NCBI RefSeq assembly: GCF_014646195.1
Contig: NZ_BMMZ01000012.1
Coordinates: forward strand, 96,070 to 160,069
Direction: 5' to 3'
Source of the DNA: Microlunatus endophyticus
Lineage (GTDB): Bacteria > Actinomycetota > Actinomycetes > Propionibacteriales > Propionibacteriaceae
Length of the DNA: 64,000 nt
Numbering within the stretch: position 1 is the stretch's first letter; every line of letters starts with the position of its first letter. The translations under genes and the position numbers were made by a program. This document shows positions 42,020-49,528 of this stretch, in pieces. The notes below the pieces were generated by a model. The model was given only the letters and a program-made list of their open reading frames with translations, ran no database searches and was not told the origin of the DNA.

Positions 42020-42136
42020 ATGAAGGTCCAGCCGAGCGTCAAAGCGATCTGCGATAACTGCAAGGTCATCCGTCGGCATGGCCGCGTGATGGTGATCTGC
42101 AGCACGAACCCCCGGCACAAGCAGCGCCAGGGCTGA
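42020..42136 (+). CDS. rpmJ: 50S ribosomal protein L36 (zinc-binding)
   Basis: 38 residues: it begins MKVQPSVKAICDNCKVIRR, with zinc ligands Cys11, Cys14, Cys27 and His33 all present (the C+ form). One residue longer than the usual 37, ending KQRQG. It lies 51 nt after infA, its standard neighbour. Confidence 0.97.
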   Translation: MKVQPSVKAICDNCKVIRRHGRVMVICSTNPRHKQRQG

Positions 42137-42139
42137 GCT

Positions 42140-42155
42140 GGGATCACCTGATCCC
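42140..42155 (+). terminator. Perfect 16-bp hairpin after rpmJ (weak terminator or regulatory stem)
   Basis: GGGATCA-CC-TGATCCC, 3 nt after the rpmJ stop. Same 7-2-7 geometry as the palindromes at 7270-7285 and 7674-7689. No T-tract. A -10-like TACAAT follows at 42170-42175, so transcription of the S13 group may partly restart here. Confidence 0.4.
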
Positions 42156-42169
42156 GCGGCACAACTGAA

Positions 42170-42175
42170 TACAAT
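42170..42175 (+). promoter_or_regulatory. TACAAT, possible -10 element for rpsM-rplQ
   Basis: A five-of-six match to TATAAT in the 226-bp gap between rpmJ and rpsM. No good -35 is found at 16-18 nt upstream (CCTGAT at best). The remaining leader to rpsM is about 180 nt and GC-rich. Confidence 0.3.
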
Positions 42176-42362
42176 TGAACACTTATCCAACGTGATCGCT
42201 ACGGCTCATAACTGAGTCACCCACCCCTGGTCGGAGGCCGGGGCCCGGACCTGGTGCCGGGACGCATCACGCAGACACCTCCGCGGGATGTACGCCCAAG
42301 TGTTGGAGCACGACGTACGTCTCGACAACACCCTGTTGAAGGGGAAAAGGAACACGCCTGCT

Positions 42363-42737
42363 ATGGCACGTCTGATCGGTGTCGACCTGCCGCGCGACAA
42401 GCGCCTCGAGGTCGCTCTCACCTACATCTACGGCATCGGCCGTACCCGCGCTGACGAGACCCTGGCCAACACCGGCCTGAGTGGCGACCTGCGCGTTCAC
42501 GAAGTCACCGACGACCAGCTGATCATCCTGCGTGACTGGATCGAGGCCAACTACCAGACCGAGGGCGACCTCCGTCGTGAGGTGGCCGCCGACATCCGTC
42601 GCAAGGTCGAGATCGGCTCCTACCAGGGCCGCCGCCACCGCAGCGGTCTGCCGGTCCGCGGTCAGCGGACCCGTACCAACGCTCGCAGCCGTAAGGGTGC
42701 GCGAAAGCCCGTCGCCGGCAAGAAAAAGGCCCGCTGA
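42363..42737 (+). CDS. rpsM: 30S ribosomal protein S13
   Basis: 124 residues from the ATG at 42363, after GAAAAGGAA. MARLIGVDLPRDKRLEVALTYI-type start and the C-terminal RSGLPVRGQRTRTNARSRKG are diagnostic. A longer in-frame start 25 codons upstream adds non-homologous sequence and is rejected. S13 contacts P-site tRNA and bridges to the 50S. Confidence 0.97.
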   Translation: MARLIGVDLPRDKRLEVALTYIYGIGRTRADETLANTGLSGDLRVHEVTDDQLIILRDWIEANYQTEGDLRREVAADIRRKVEIGSYQGRRHRSGLPVRGQRTRTNARSRKGARKPVAGKKKAR

Positions 42738-42772
42738 CGCGGCCCGTGAACGCACAGGAGAACTGAGAACTT

Positions 42773-43180
42773 ATGGCTACAGCAGGTCGTGGAGCCGGCG
42801 CCGCCAAGAAGGTGCGCCGCAAGGAAAAGAAGAACGTCGTCGCGGGTCACGCCCACATCAAGTCGACCTTCAACAACACCGTCATCTCGATCACCGATCC
42901 CACCGGTGCGGTGATCGCGTGGGCCTCTGCCGGCACCGTCGGCTTCAAGGGCTCCCGCAAGTCCACCCCGTACGCCGCCCAGATGGCAGCCGAGGCCGCC
43001 GGCCGTCGCGCCATGGAGCACGGCATGAAGCGGGTCGACGTGTTCGTCAAGGGCCCGGGCTCGGGTCGTGAGACCGCGATCCGCTCGCTCGGTGCGGTCG
43101 GTCTCGAGGTCGGCGCCATCGCCGATGTCACCCCGGTCCCGCACAACGGCTGCCGTCCGCCGAAGCGCCGTCGCGTCTAG
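42773..43180 (+). CDS. rpsK: 30S ribosomal protein S11
   Basis: 135 residues. The core GHAHIKSTFNNTVISITDPTG and the end TPVPHNGCRPPKRRRV are standard. S11 forms the platform near the Shine-Dalgarno helix. Standard place between rpsM and rpsD. Confidence 0.98.
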   Translation: MATAGRGAGAAKKVRRKEKKNVVAGHAHIKSTFNNTVISITDPTGAVIAWASAGTVGFKGSRKSTPYAAQMAAEAAGRRAMEHGMKRVDVFVKGPGSGRETAIRSLGAVGLEVGAIADVTPVPHNGCRPPKRRRV

Positions 43181-43213
43181 TCGTCCGTCCCTAGCTCACA
43201 AGGAATATCTGAA

Positions 43214-43822
43214 ATGGCTCGCTACACCGGTCCTCTGACCAAGAAGTCGCGCCGGCTGGGCACGGACCTCGTCGGCAATGACAAGGCGTTCGAACGCCGC
43301 CCCTACCCGCCGGGCATGCACGGCCGCGGCCGCATCAAGGAGTCGGAGTACTCCCTGCAGCTGCGCGAGAAGCAGAAGATCCGTTACGCCTACGGTGTGC
43401 TGGAGAAGCAGCTGCACCGCTACTACGAGGAAGCCTTCCGTCGTGAGGGTCGTACCGGCGACAACCTGCTGCGTCTGCTGGAGACCCGGCTCGACAACGT
43501 GGTCTACCGCGCCGGCCTGGCCCGGACCCGTCGTCAGGCCCGCCAGCTGGTCGGTCACGGTCACTTCACCGTCAACGGCCAGAAGGTGACGATCCCGTCG
43601 TACCAGGTCACCCAGTACGACATCATCGATCTCAAGGACAAGTCGCAGAACGTGACCCCGATCGTGATCGCCAAGGAGACCCATGGCGAGCGCGTCGTCC
43701 CGGGTTGGATGGATGTCGATCTCGACCGCGGCCGGATCCTGATTCACCAGCTGCCCGTCCGCGAACAGATCGTCGTGGACGTCCAGGAACAGCTCATCGT
43801 CGAGTACTACTCCCGACGGTGA
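43214..43822 (+). CDS. rpsD: 30S ribosomal protein S4 (zinc-free form)
   Basis: 202 residues, primary 16S rRNA binder and a fidelity factor. MARYTGPLTKKSRRLGTDL has none of the cysteines of the zinc form, so this is the C- version. S4 domain at about 92-155 (TRLDNVVYRAG, ARQLVGHGHFTVNG). In E. coli S4 represses the alpha operon; a stem at 43829-43860 follows the stop. Confidence 0.98.
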   Translation: MARYTGPLTKKSRRLGTDLVGNDKAFERRPYPPGMHGRGRIKESEYSLQLREKQKIRYAYGVLEKQLHRYYEEAFRREGRTGDNLLRLLETRLDNVVYRAGLARTRRQARQLVGHGHFTVNGQKVTIPSYQVTQYDIIDLKDKSQNVTPIVIAKETHGERVVPGWMDVDLDRGRILIHQLPVREQIVVDVQEQLIVEYYSRR

Positions 43823-43828
43823 TCCTGA

Positions 43829-43860
43829 CCCGGGCCGTTCGCTGCGGCTGATGGCCCGGG
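43829..43860 (+). promoter_or_regulatory. Hairpin between rpsD and rpoA
   Basis: Perfect 8-bp CCCGGGCC / GGCCCGGG with a 16-nt loop, 6 nt after the rpsD stop and 58 nt before rpoA. It could attenuate transcription or protect mRNA, adjusting rpoA against the ribosomal genes. Confidence 0.4.
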
Positions 43861-43918
43861 CTGTCATCCACCTAGTTCGCACCTTCAAATAGCGGTTGGT
43901 GCGGAAAGGAAAGAAGCA

Positions 43919-44956
43919 ATGCTCATCGCACAGCGTCCGACGCTGTCGGAGGAAGTCGTCTCCGACTACCGGTCCCGGTTCACCATCGAGCCGTTGGAGC
44001 CGGGCTTCGGCTACACCCTCGGCAACTCGCTGCGTCGCACCCTGCTGTCGTCCATCCCGGGCGCGGCCGTGACCAGCATCAAGATCGACGGCAACCTGCA
44101 CGAGTTCTCCACCATCGAGGGCGTCGTCGAGGATGTCACCGAGATCATCCTCAACCTCAAGGCGCTGGTCGTCTCCTCCGAGGAGGACGCGCCGGTCGTC
44201 ATGTACCTGCGCAAGGCCGGCCCGGGTGCCGTCACTGCCGCTGACATCGCGCCCCCCGCCGGTGTCGAGGTGCACAACCCCGAGCTGCACATCGCCACGC
44301 TGAACGAGAACGGCCGGCTGGAGATGGAACTGGTCGTCGAGCGTGGCCGTGGCTACGTCTCCTCGGTACAGAACAAGACCGTCGACGCCGAGATCGGCCG
44401 GATCCCGGTCGATTCGATCTACAGCCCCGTACTGAAGGTCACCTACAAGGTCGAGGCGACCCGTGTCGAGCAGCGTACGGACTTCGACAAGCTGATCCTT
44501 GACGTCGAGACCAAGCTGGCGATCAAGCCGCGCGACGCGGTGGCTTCGGCCGGTCGTACGCTGGTCGAGCTCTTCGGCCTGGCCCGCGAGCTGAATGTCG
44601 AGGCCGAGGGCATCGAGATCGGCCCGTCGCCGATCGACGAGCAGCTGGCCGCCGATCTGGCGCTGCCGGTCGAGGACCTGAATCTGACCGTCCGGTCGTA
44701 CAACTGCCTCAAGCGCGAGGGCATCCACACCGTGGGTGAGCTGGTCTCCCGCTCTGAGCAGGATCTGCTGGACATTCGCAACTTCGGCTCCAAGTCCATC
44801 GACGAGGTCAAGCTGAAGCTGCACGAGATGGGCCTGTCTCTCAAGGACAGCGCTCCGGGCTTCGATCCGCTGTCCGCGATCGGCCGGTACGACGACGATG
44901 AGTCCGGTGCCGGCGACGAGGACGACGTCGACTACGCCGAGACCGAGCAGTACTGA
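43919..44956 (+). CDS. rpoA: RNA polymerase alpha subunit
   Basis: 345 residues. N-terminal dimerisation domain (FTIEPLEPGFGYTLGNSLRR, TLLSSIPGAAVT) to about residue 230. The C-terminal helix-hairpin-helix domain is at about 255-315 (LTVRSYNCLKREGIHTVGEL, FGSKSIDEVKLKL), used for UP elements and activators. An acidic tail of about 30 residues ends it. Ribosome-binding site GGAAAGGAAAG. Confidence 0.98.
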   Translation: MLIAQRPTLSEEVVSDYRSRFTIEPLEPGFGYTLGNSLRRTLLSSIPGAAVTSIKIDGNLHEFSTIEGVVEDVTEIILNLKALVVSSEEDAPVVMYLRKAGPGAVTAADIAPPAGVEVHNPELHIATLNENGRLEMELVVERGRGYVSSVQNKTVDAEIGRIPVDSIYSPVLKVTYKVEATRVEQRTDFDKLILDVETKLAIKPRDAVASAGRTLVELFGLARELNVEAEGIEIGPSPIDEQLAADLALPVEDLNLTVRSYNCLKREGIHTVGELVSRSEQDLLDIRNFGSKSIDEVKLKLHEMGLSLKDSAPGFDPLSAIGRYDDDESGAGDEDDVDYAETEQY

Positions 44957-45003
44957 TCAAGATCAGCACTCACCACTAGAAATATTCGGAGAACGAGACA
45001 CCA

Positions 45004-45588
45004 ATGCCTACACCCACCAAGGGCGCTCGTCTGGGCGGCAGCGCGGCGCACGAGAAGCTGATCCTGGCCAACCTGGCCACCCAGCTCTTCGAGCACGGGC
45101 GGATCACCACCACCGAGGCCAAGGCCAAGCGGCTGCGTCCGGTTGCGGAGAAGTTGATCACCAAGGCCAAGCGGGGAGATCTGCACGCCCGCCGTCTGGT
45201 GATGTCGACCATCCGCGACAAGAGCGTGGTGCACTCGCTCTTCACCGAGATCGCGCCCACTTTCGAGGGACGCGAGGGCGGCTACCTGCGGATCACCAAG
45301 GTCGGCCTGCGCAAGGGCGACCGGGCCCCGATGGCCCTGATCGAGCTCGTCACCGAGTCGATCGAGGACTCCAAGAAGGCCAACGGGAAGGCGGCTCCGG
45401 CTGCCAGGACCGCGGCTCCTGCTGCCGAGCCCGAGGTTGCTGAGCCTGAGGTTGCCGAGTCCGAGGTTGCTGAGTCCGAGGTTGCTGAGTCCGAGGTCGC
45501 CGACGAGGCTGCTGTGGACGAGGTTCCCGAGGCAGAAGCCGTCGAGGATGCCGAGGCCGCCGAGGACGAGGCCAAGTCGGAGAACTGA
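45004..45588 (+). CDS. rplQ: 50S ribosomal protein L17 with long acidic repeat tail
   Basis: 194 residues against about 127 in E. coli. The first 122 are the canonical L17 (GARLGGSAAHEKLILANLA, ITTTEAKAKRLRPVAEK, YLRITKVGLRKGDRAPMALIEL). The rest is an Ala/Glu/Val-rich acidic tail containing five 5-residue repeats of the EVAES/EVAEP type, encoded by a 15-bp tandem repeat. Last gene of the alpha group, followed by a bidirectional terminator. The function of the tail is unknown. Confidence 0.97.
   Translation: MPTPTKGARLGGSAAHEKLILANLATQLFEHGRITTTEAKAKRLRPVAEKLITKAKRGDLHARRLVMSTIRDKSVVHSLFTEIAPTFEGREGGYLRITKVGLRKGDRAPMALIELVTESIEDSKKANGKAAPAARTAAPAAEPEVAEPEVAESEVAESEVAESEVADEAAVDEVPEAEAVEDAEAAEDEAKSEN
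45433..45507 (+). repeat. 15-bp tandem repeat in rplQ (five units)
   Basis: Units GAGGTTGCTGAGCCT, GAGGTTGCCGAGTCC, two identical GAGGTTGCTGAGTCC, and the diverged GAGGTCGCCGACGAG. The period keeps the reading frame, so copy number could vary without breaking L17. Confidence 0.85.
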
Positions 45589-45601
45589 TCTCACCAGCAA
45601 A

Positions 45602-45631
45602 GGTCCCCACCCGCTTCGGCGGGCGGGGACC
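45602..45631. terminator. Bidirectional terminator between rplQ and the CNNM gene
   Basis: GGTCCCC-A-CCCGC, TTCG tetraloop, GCGGG-C-GGGGACC: 12 paired bases with one A/C mismatch, followed by CTTTCG. It lies 13 nt after rplQ and 17 nt beyond the convergent CNNM stop, so it can serve both. Confidence 0.85.
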
Positions 45632-45647
45632 TTTCGCGTTCCCGGTG

Positions 45648-46703
45648 CTACGACCGGGCGGCGTTCCGGTTGGTCGAATCCTCGATCTGGCCGACCAACT
45701 CCTCCAGGACGTCCTCCAGGAAGAGCACCCCGGTCGGTGTCCCGTCGTCGATGGCCAGGGCGAGGTGGGAGTTGCGGGCCCGCATGTCCCGCAGCGCGTC
45801 CTCGGCCTCGGTGGACTGCTCGACGTTAATCAGTTCCCGGATCCGGTCGGCGGGCAACGGCCTGCCCAGCGCCTCCCGGCTGTCCAGGTCGAGGACGTCC
45901 TTCAGATGCACATAGCCGCTCGGGCGGCCGCTGTCGGCCGCCATCACCGGGTAGCGGGAGAAGCCGTGGTCGGCTACGGCCCGCTGGACATCGGCAGGTG
46001 TCGACGCCGGCGCCAAGGCGACCAGCCGGTCGAAAGGCACCACCAGGTCGGCGACGGTCTTGGTGGTGAATTCCAGCGCCGCCGACACCCGGCCGCCGGT
46101 GTCGGTCAGCGTCCCTGCCTCCTCCGACTGCCGGACGATGGTCACCACCTCGTCGAGGGTGTAGGCGCTGGTCGCCTCGTCCTTCGGCTCGACCCGGAAA
46201 ACCCGGACCACGGTGTTGGCCGCCCAGTTCAGTGCGACGATGATCGGCTTGACCAGACGTCCGAGGAAGACCAGCGGCGGCGCCAGCACCAGCGCAGCCC
46301 GGTCCGGGATCGCGAAGGCCAGATTCTTGGGGACCATCTCCCCGAAGACGACGTGCAGGAAGGTGACCAGTGCCAACGTGATCACGAAGGCCAGCACCTC
46401 GATCACCGAAGCCGACAGCCCGATCGCGTGCAGCGGCACCTCGAGCAGATGGTGGATGGCCGGCTCGGAGACGTTCAGGATCAGCAGCGAGCAGACCGTG
46501 ATGCCGAGCTGGGTGGTCGCCAGCATCAGCGTTGCGTGTTCCATCGCCCAGAGTGTGGTCCGGGCGGCGCTGCTACCGGCCTCCGCCTGTGGCTCGATCT
46601 GGGACCGGCGGGCCGAGATCACCGCGAACTCGGCGCCGACGAAATAGGCGTTGATCAGCAGCAGGACGACCAGCGCGATCAGGCCGACGAGGTCGGAATT
46701 CAT
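45648..46703 (-). CDS. CNNM/CorC-type (DUF21 + CBS) membrane protein
   Basis: 351 residues. DUF21 membrane domain at about 1-185 with four hydrophobic segments (LVGLIALVVLLLINAYFVGAE near the start; VVFGEMVPKNLAFA is the family motif). A CBS pair at about 205-335 includes FSRYPVMAADSGRPSGYVHLKDVL. It lacks the C-terminal CorC_HlyC domain present in its neighbour. The family is linked to Mg2+ efflux or homeostasis. Its ATG overlaps the upstream gene's stop, so the two likely act as a heteromeric pair. Confidence 0.9.
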   Translation of the reverse strand: MNSDLVGLIALVVLLLINAYFVGAEFAVISARRSQIEPQAEAGSSAARTTLWAMEHATLMLATTQLGITVCSLLILNVSEPAIHHLLEVPLHAIGLSASVIEVLAFVITLALVTFLHVVFGEMVPKNLAFAIPDRAALVLAPPLVFLGRLVKPIIVALNWAANTVVRVFRVEPKDEATSAYTLDEVVTIVRQSEEAGTLTDTGGRVSAALEFTTKTVADLVVPFDRLVALAPASTPADVQRAVADHGFSRYPVMAADSGRPSGYVHLKDVLDLDSREALGRPLPADRIRELINVEQSTEAEDALRDMRARNSHLALAIDDGTPTGVLFLEDVLEELVGQIEDSTNRNAARS

Positions 46704-48022
46704 CGATGTTCACCCCGATCGCCCGTGTCGGCTACCGGAACGAACCTGACCCGGTCGATGCGGCGCTCGTCCACCGTCTCGACGCGGAAGACCCCGCCCG
46801 GCGCAGAGACTTCGTCGCCGGGATGGGCGATCCGGCCGAGCAGCCCGGTGATGTAGCCGGCGACGGTCTCGTAGTCCGAGCTCTCCGGCACCCGGACCTT
46901 CGTCAGGCCGGCCAGCTCGTCGGGTCGCAAGGACGCGTCGATGATCAAATCCTCGCCGTCGGATGTCACCCGTGGGACTTCCCGATCGTGCTCGTCGGCA
47001 ACGTCGCCGATCAGTTCCTCGATCAGGTCCTCCAGGGTGACCAGGCCGGCGGTCCCGCCGTATTCGTCGGCGACGATCGCCGACTGCAACGGTGCGTGCC
47101 GCAACTGGCCGAGCAGCAGATCGACGCCGATCGTGGCGGGCACCTGCAGTGGAGCGGTCATCAGCGACGCGACCCGGACCCGGTCGCGCTCGTTCGGCGC
47201 GATCGCGTACGCGTTCTTGACGTGCACCAGCCCGACGATGTCGTCCACGTCGGCACCGATGACTGGGAATCGGGAGAGACCGGTCTGCCGGGCCGCAGCG
47301 ATCACCTGCCGGGCCGTCTCGTTCCGGCGTACGGCCGCCATCCGCACCCGGGGAGTCATCACGTCCTCGGCGACCCGGTCGGCGAACCGCAATGAGCGGC
47401 TCAGCAGTGCCGCGTGCTCCCGCTCCAGCGTCCCCTCGATGGCCGACCGTCGGACCAGCGAGGACAATTCCTCGGCGGTCCTGGCACCGGACAACTCCTC
47501 CTGCGGTTCGATGCCGAAGGCCCGCACCACCGCGTTGGCAGTGTTGTTGAGCAGCAGCACCAGCGGCTTGAAGACGGTGGTGAACCCGACCTGCAACGGC
47601 ACCACCATCCGGGCGATCCGGATCGGCACCGAGATCGCGAAGTTCTTGGGCACCAGCTCGCCGAAGATCATCGAGCCGACGGTGGCCAGCAGGATGCCGA
47701 TCACGCTGGCGATGGCCGGTACCGAGGCGTCCGGCAGCGCGGTGCGTCCCAGTGCCGGCGAGATGAGGGTGGCGACCGCGGGCTCGAAGGTGAAGCCGGT
47801 CAGCAGCGTGGTCAGAGTGATCCCGAGCTGGGCACCGGACAGGTGGGTGGACGTGATCCGCAGGGCGTTGATCGTGGTCTGCAGCCCGGTCTCGCCGCGC
47901 TCCTGACGGGCCTCGAGATCGGCACGGTCCAGATTGACCAGGGTGAATTCAGCAGCGACGAAGACGCCGGTTCCCAGCGTCAGCAGGACCCCGATCCCGA
48001 CCATCGCCCATTCGAAGATCAC
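46700..48022 (-). CDS. CNNM/CorC-type membrane protein with CorC_HlyC domain
   Basis: 440 residues. DUF21 domain (FVAAEFTLVNLDRADLEAR at about 23-41, MIFGELVPKNFAISVP), CBS pair (DVMTPRVRMAAV, SRFPVIGADVDDIVGLVH), then a CorC_HlyC domain (ASLRPDELAGLTKVRVPESSDYETV-like). Presumed role in divalent cation transport or resistance. Upstream gene of the two-gene unit; a GC-rich 13-bp repeat array lies in its 5' region. Confidence 0.92.
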   Translation of the reverse strand: MIFEWAMVGIGVLLTLGTGVFVAAEFTLVNLDRADLEARQERGETGLQTTINALRITSTHLSGAQLGITLTTLLTGFTFEPAVATLISPALGRTALPDASVPAIASVIGILLATVGSMIFGELVPKNFAISVPIRIARMVVPLQVGFTTVFKPLVLLLNNTANAVVRAFGIEPQEELSGARTAEELSSLVRRSAIEGTLEREHAALLSRSLRFADRVAEDVMTPRVRMAAVRRNETARQVIAAARQTGLSRFPVIGADVDDIVGLVHVKNAYAIAPNERDRVRVASLMTAPLQVPATIGVDLLLGQLRHAPLQSAIVADEYGGTAGLVTLEDLIEELIGDVADEHDREVPRVTSDGEDLIIDASLRPDELAGLTKVRVPESSDYETVAGYITGLLGRIAHPGDEVSAPGGVFRVETVDERRIDRVRFVPVADTGDRGEHR

Positions 48023-48134
48023 GACCGCGGTCCGACCGCTGGATCAGCGGCCGCTGAGGTCGTCGTGGGATGGGGACTGGGAGGCTCCTTCATGGTGAGC
48101 CGAAATGGTACCCAACCACCACCAGGATCCAAGC

Positions 48135-48227
48135 GCCGGTTGTCGTCGCCGGTTGTCGTCGCCGGTTGTCGTCGCCGGTTGTCGTCGCCGGTTGTCGTCG
48201 CCGGGTTGTTGTTGCCGGGTTGTTGTT
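48135..48227. repeat. 13/14-bp tandem repeat array
   Basis: Five identical units GCCGGTTGTCGTC (48135-48199) followed by two 14-bp variants GCCGGGTTGTTGTT and a partial GCCGG. It fills most of the gap between the citrate synthase stop (48235) and the start of the CNNM gene (48022). Identical units suggest recent expansion by slippage; copy number may vary between strains. Spacing is too tight for a CRISPR. Confidence 0.9.
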
Positions 48228-48234
48228 GCCGGAG

Positions 48235-49410
48235 TCAGTCGAAGGGCTGGGGAGGTGGCGGACCGACGTAGCGGGAGGACGGGCGGATGATCTTGGACCC
48301 GGCCGCCTGCTCCAGGATGTGAGCCGTCCAGCCGACCACCCTGGCGGTGGCGAAGGTCGGGGTGAACATCTGCCGCGGGATCCCGCAGAGCTCCATCACG
48401 ACACCGGCATAGAACTCGACGTTGGTCCGCAGCGCCCGGCCCGGCTTGAGCTCGTCGAGCACCTGTAGGACGCCCTCCTCGGTAGCGATCGCGAAGTCGA
48501 CCATCGAGCCGCCGAACCCCCGGGCGAGTTCCTTCAGCATCGCCGAGCGCGGGTCCTCTGTCCGATAGACCGGATGGCCGAATCCCATGATCCGTCGACC
48601 CGAGCTCACCGCCTCGCGGACCCACGGGTCGATCCGCTCCGGTGTGCCGATCGCGTCCAGGGTGTCCAGGGCGCGGCTCGGCGCGCCGCCGTGCAGCGGA
48701 CCGGACAGAGATCCGAGGGCACCCAGCACGCAGGCGCCCAGATCGGCACCGGTCGAGGCGATCACCCGGGCGGTGAAGGTCGAGGCGTTGAAACCGTGAT
48801 CGATGGTGGAGATCAAGTACGCATTGATCGCCCGCCACTGCTGCTCGTCAGGTTCCTGGGCGGTCAGCATCCAGTAGTAGTTGGCGGCATGATCAAGATC
48901 GGCTCGCGGTGCGATCGGCTCTTGATCATGGTGCAGCCGGTGCAGGGCCGTCAGCAGCACCGGCGTGATCGCCCCGACGGTCAGCGCCGCAGTGACGCGC
49001 TCGTCGGGCTGCTGGTCGTAGAGCGGGACGAAGCCGTACGCCGATGAGGCGAGCGCCAAGGCGGCTCGCAGTCCGCCGAGCGCGTCCGATCCACGTGAGA
49101 GCCGGGCGATCGTCGGCAGCTCCGCCGCGACCGCTTCCGGCAGCTCTCGGGCGGGTCGGACCGACGCCGCGAATGCTTCGCTCTGGGCGGCGTCGGGAAG
49201 GGTGCCGTTGATCATCAGGTGCCAGACGTCCTCGAACGGCTTCCTCGTCGCCAGCTCGACCGCAGAATACTGGCGGTAATGGTAGAAGCCTTCCAAGCCG
49301 CGAACGTCCCCGAGAGCGGTCTCGGCAGCGACGACGCCGGCCAGACCGGGCGGTACGTCGATGAGGCTGTCGTCCATGCGGTCCCGGGTCACGGGCGTTA
49401 CTGCTGACAC
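48235..49410 (-). CDS. Citrate synthase (type II-like, citrate/2-methylcitrate family)
   Basis: 391 residues, GTG start at 49410 with GGGAGG 8 nt upstream. Condenses oxaloacetate with acetyl- or propionyl-CoA. Active-site histidines in GPLHGGAPSRA and MGFGHPVYRTEDPR; the catalytic acid is Glu in TNVEFYAGVVM, where canonical enzymes have Asp, as is common in actinobacterial second citrate synthases. N-terminal DVPPGLAGVVAAET and GLEGFYHYRQYSA are typical of this group. Divergent from a HTH-citrate synthase fusion, with which it may form a two-protein functional pair. Confidence 0.9.
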   Translation of the reverse strand: MSAVTPVTRDRMDDSLIDVPPGLAGVVAAETALGDVRGLEGFYHYRQYSAVELATRKPFEDVWHLMINGTLPDAAQSEAFAASVRPARELPEAVAAELPTIARLSRGSDALGGLRAALALASSAYGFVPLYDQQPDERVTAALTVGAITPVLLTALHRLHHDQEPIAPRADLDHAANYYWMLTAQEPDEQQWRAINAYLISTIDHGFNASTFTARVIASTGADLGACVLGALGSLSGPLHGGAPSRALDTLDAIGTPERIDPWVREAVSSGRRIMGFGHPVYRTEDPRSAMLKELARGFGGSMVDFAIATEEGVLQVLDELKPGRALRTNVEFYAGVVMELCGIPRQMFTPTFATARVVGWTAHILEQAAGSKIIRPSSRYVGPPPPQPFD

Positions 49411-49470
49411 TTCGACCTCCCACTCGGCCTTCTGCTGATGTGATCTCCACTGTCATACTTGACTCTCGAG

Positions 49471-49494
49471 TTGATCAATATTGATCGAATCAAT
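49471..49494. promoter_or_regulatory. Palindromic operator between the two citrate synthase genes
   Basis: TTGATCAA (49471-49478) adjoins ATTGATCGAATCAAT (49480-49494), the latter a perfect 6-bp inverted repeat with a 3-nt centre. A TTGACT lies at 49459-49464. On the minus strand TATTGA-N17-TATGAC is a possible promoter for the citrate synthase. This AT-rich island in very GC-rich DNA is the natural target of the HTH domain of the divergent fusion protein; inference. Confidence 0.55.
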
Positions 49495-49528
49495 GTCAGC
49501 CCATCGCACGCGGGAGGCGGCCCGGGTT

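Noticed and set aside
42137..42362. tRNA or small RNA gene in the rpmJ-rpsM gap.
   Set aside because: No cloverleaf with a T-loop GTTCRA-type sequence found; the region reads as promoter and leader.
48135..48232. Possible CRISPR array from the short direct repeats.
   Set aside because: Units are directly abutting with no spacers; no cas genes in the window.
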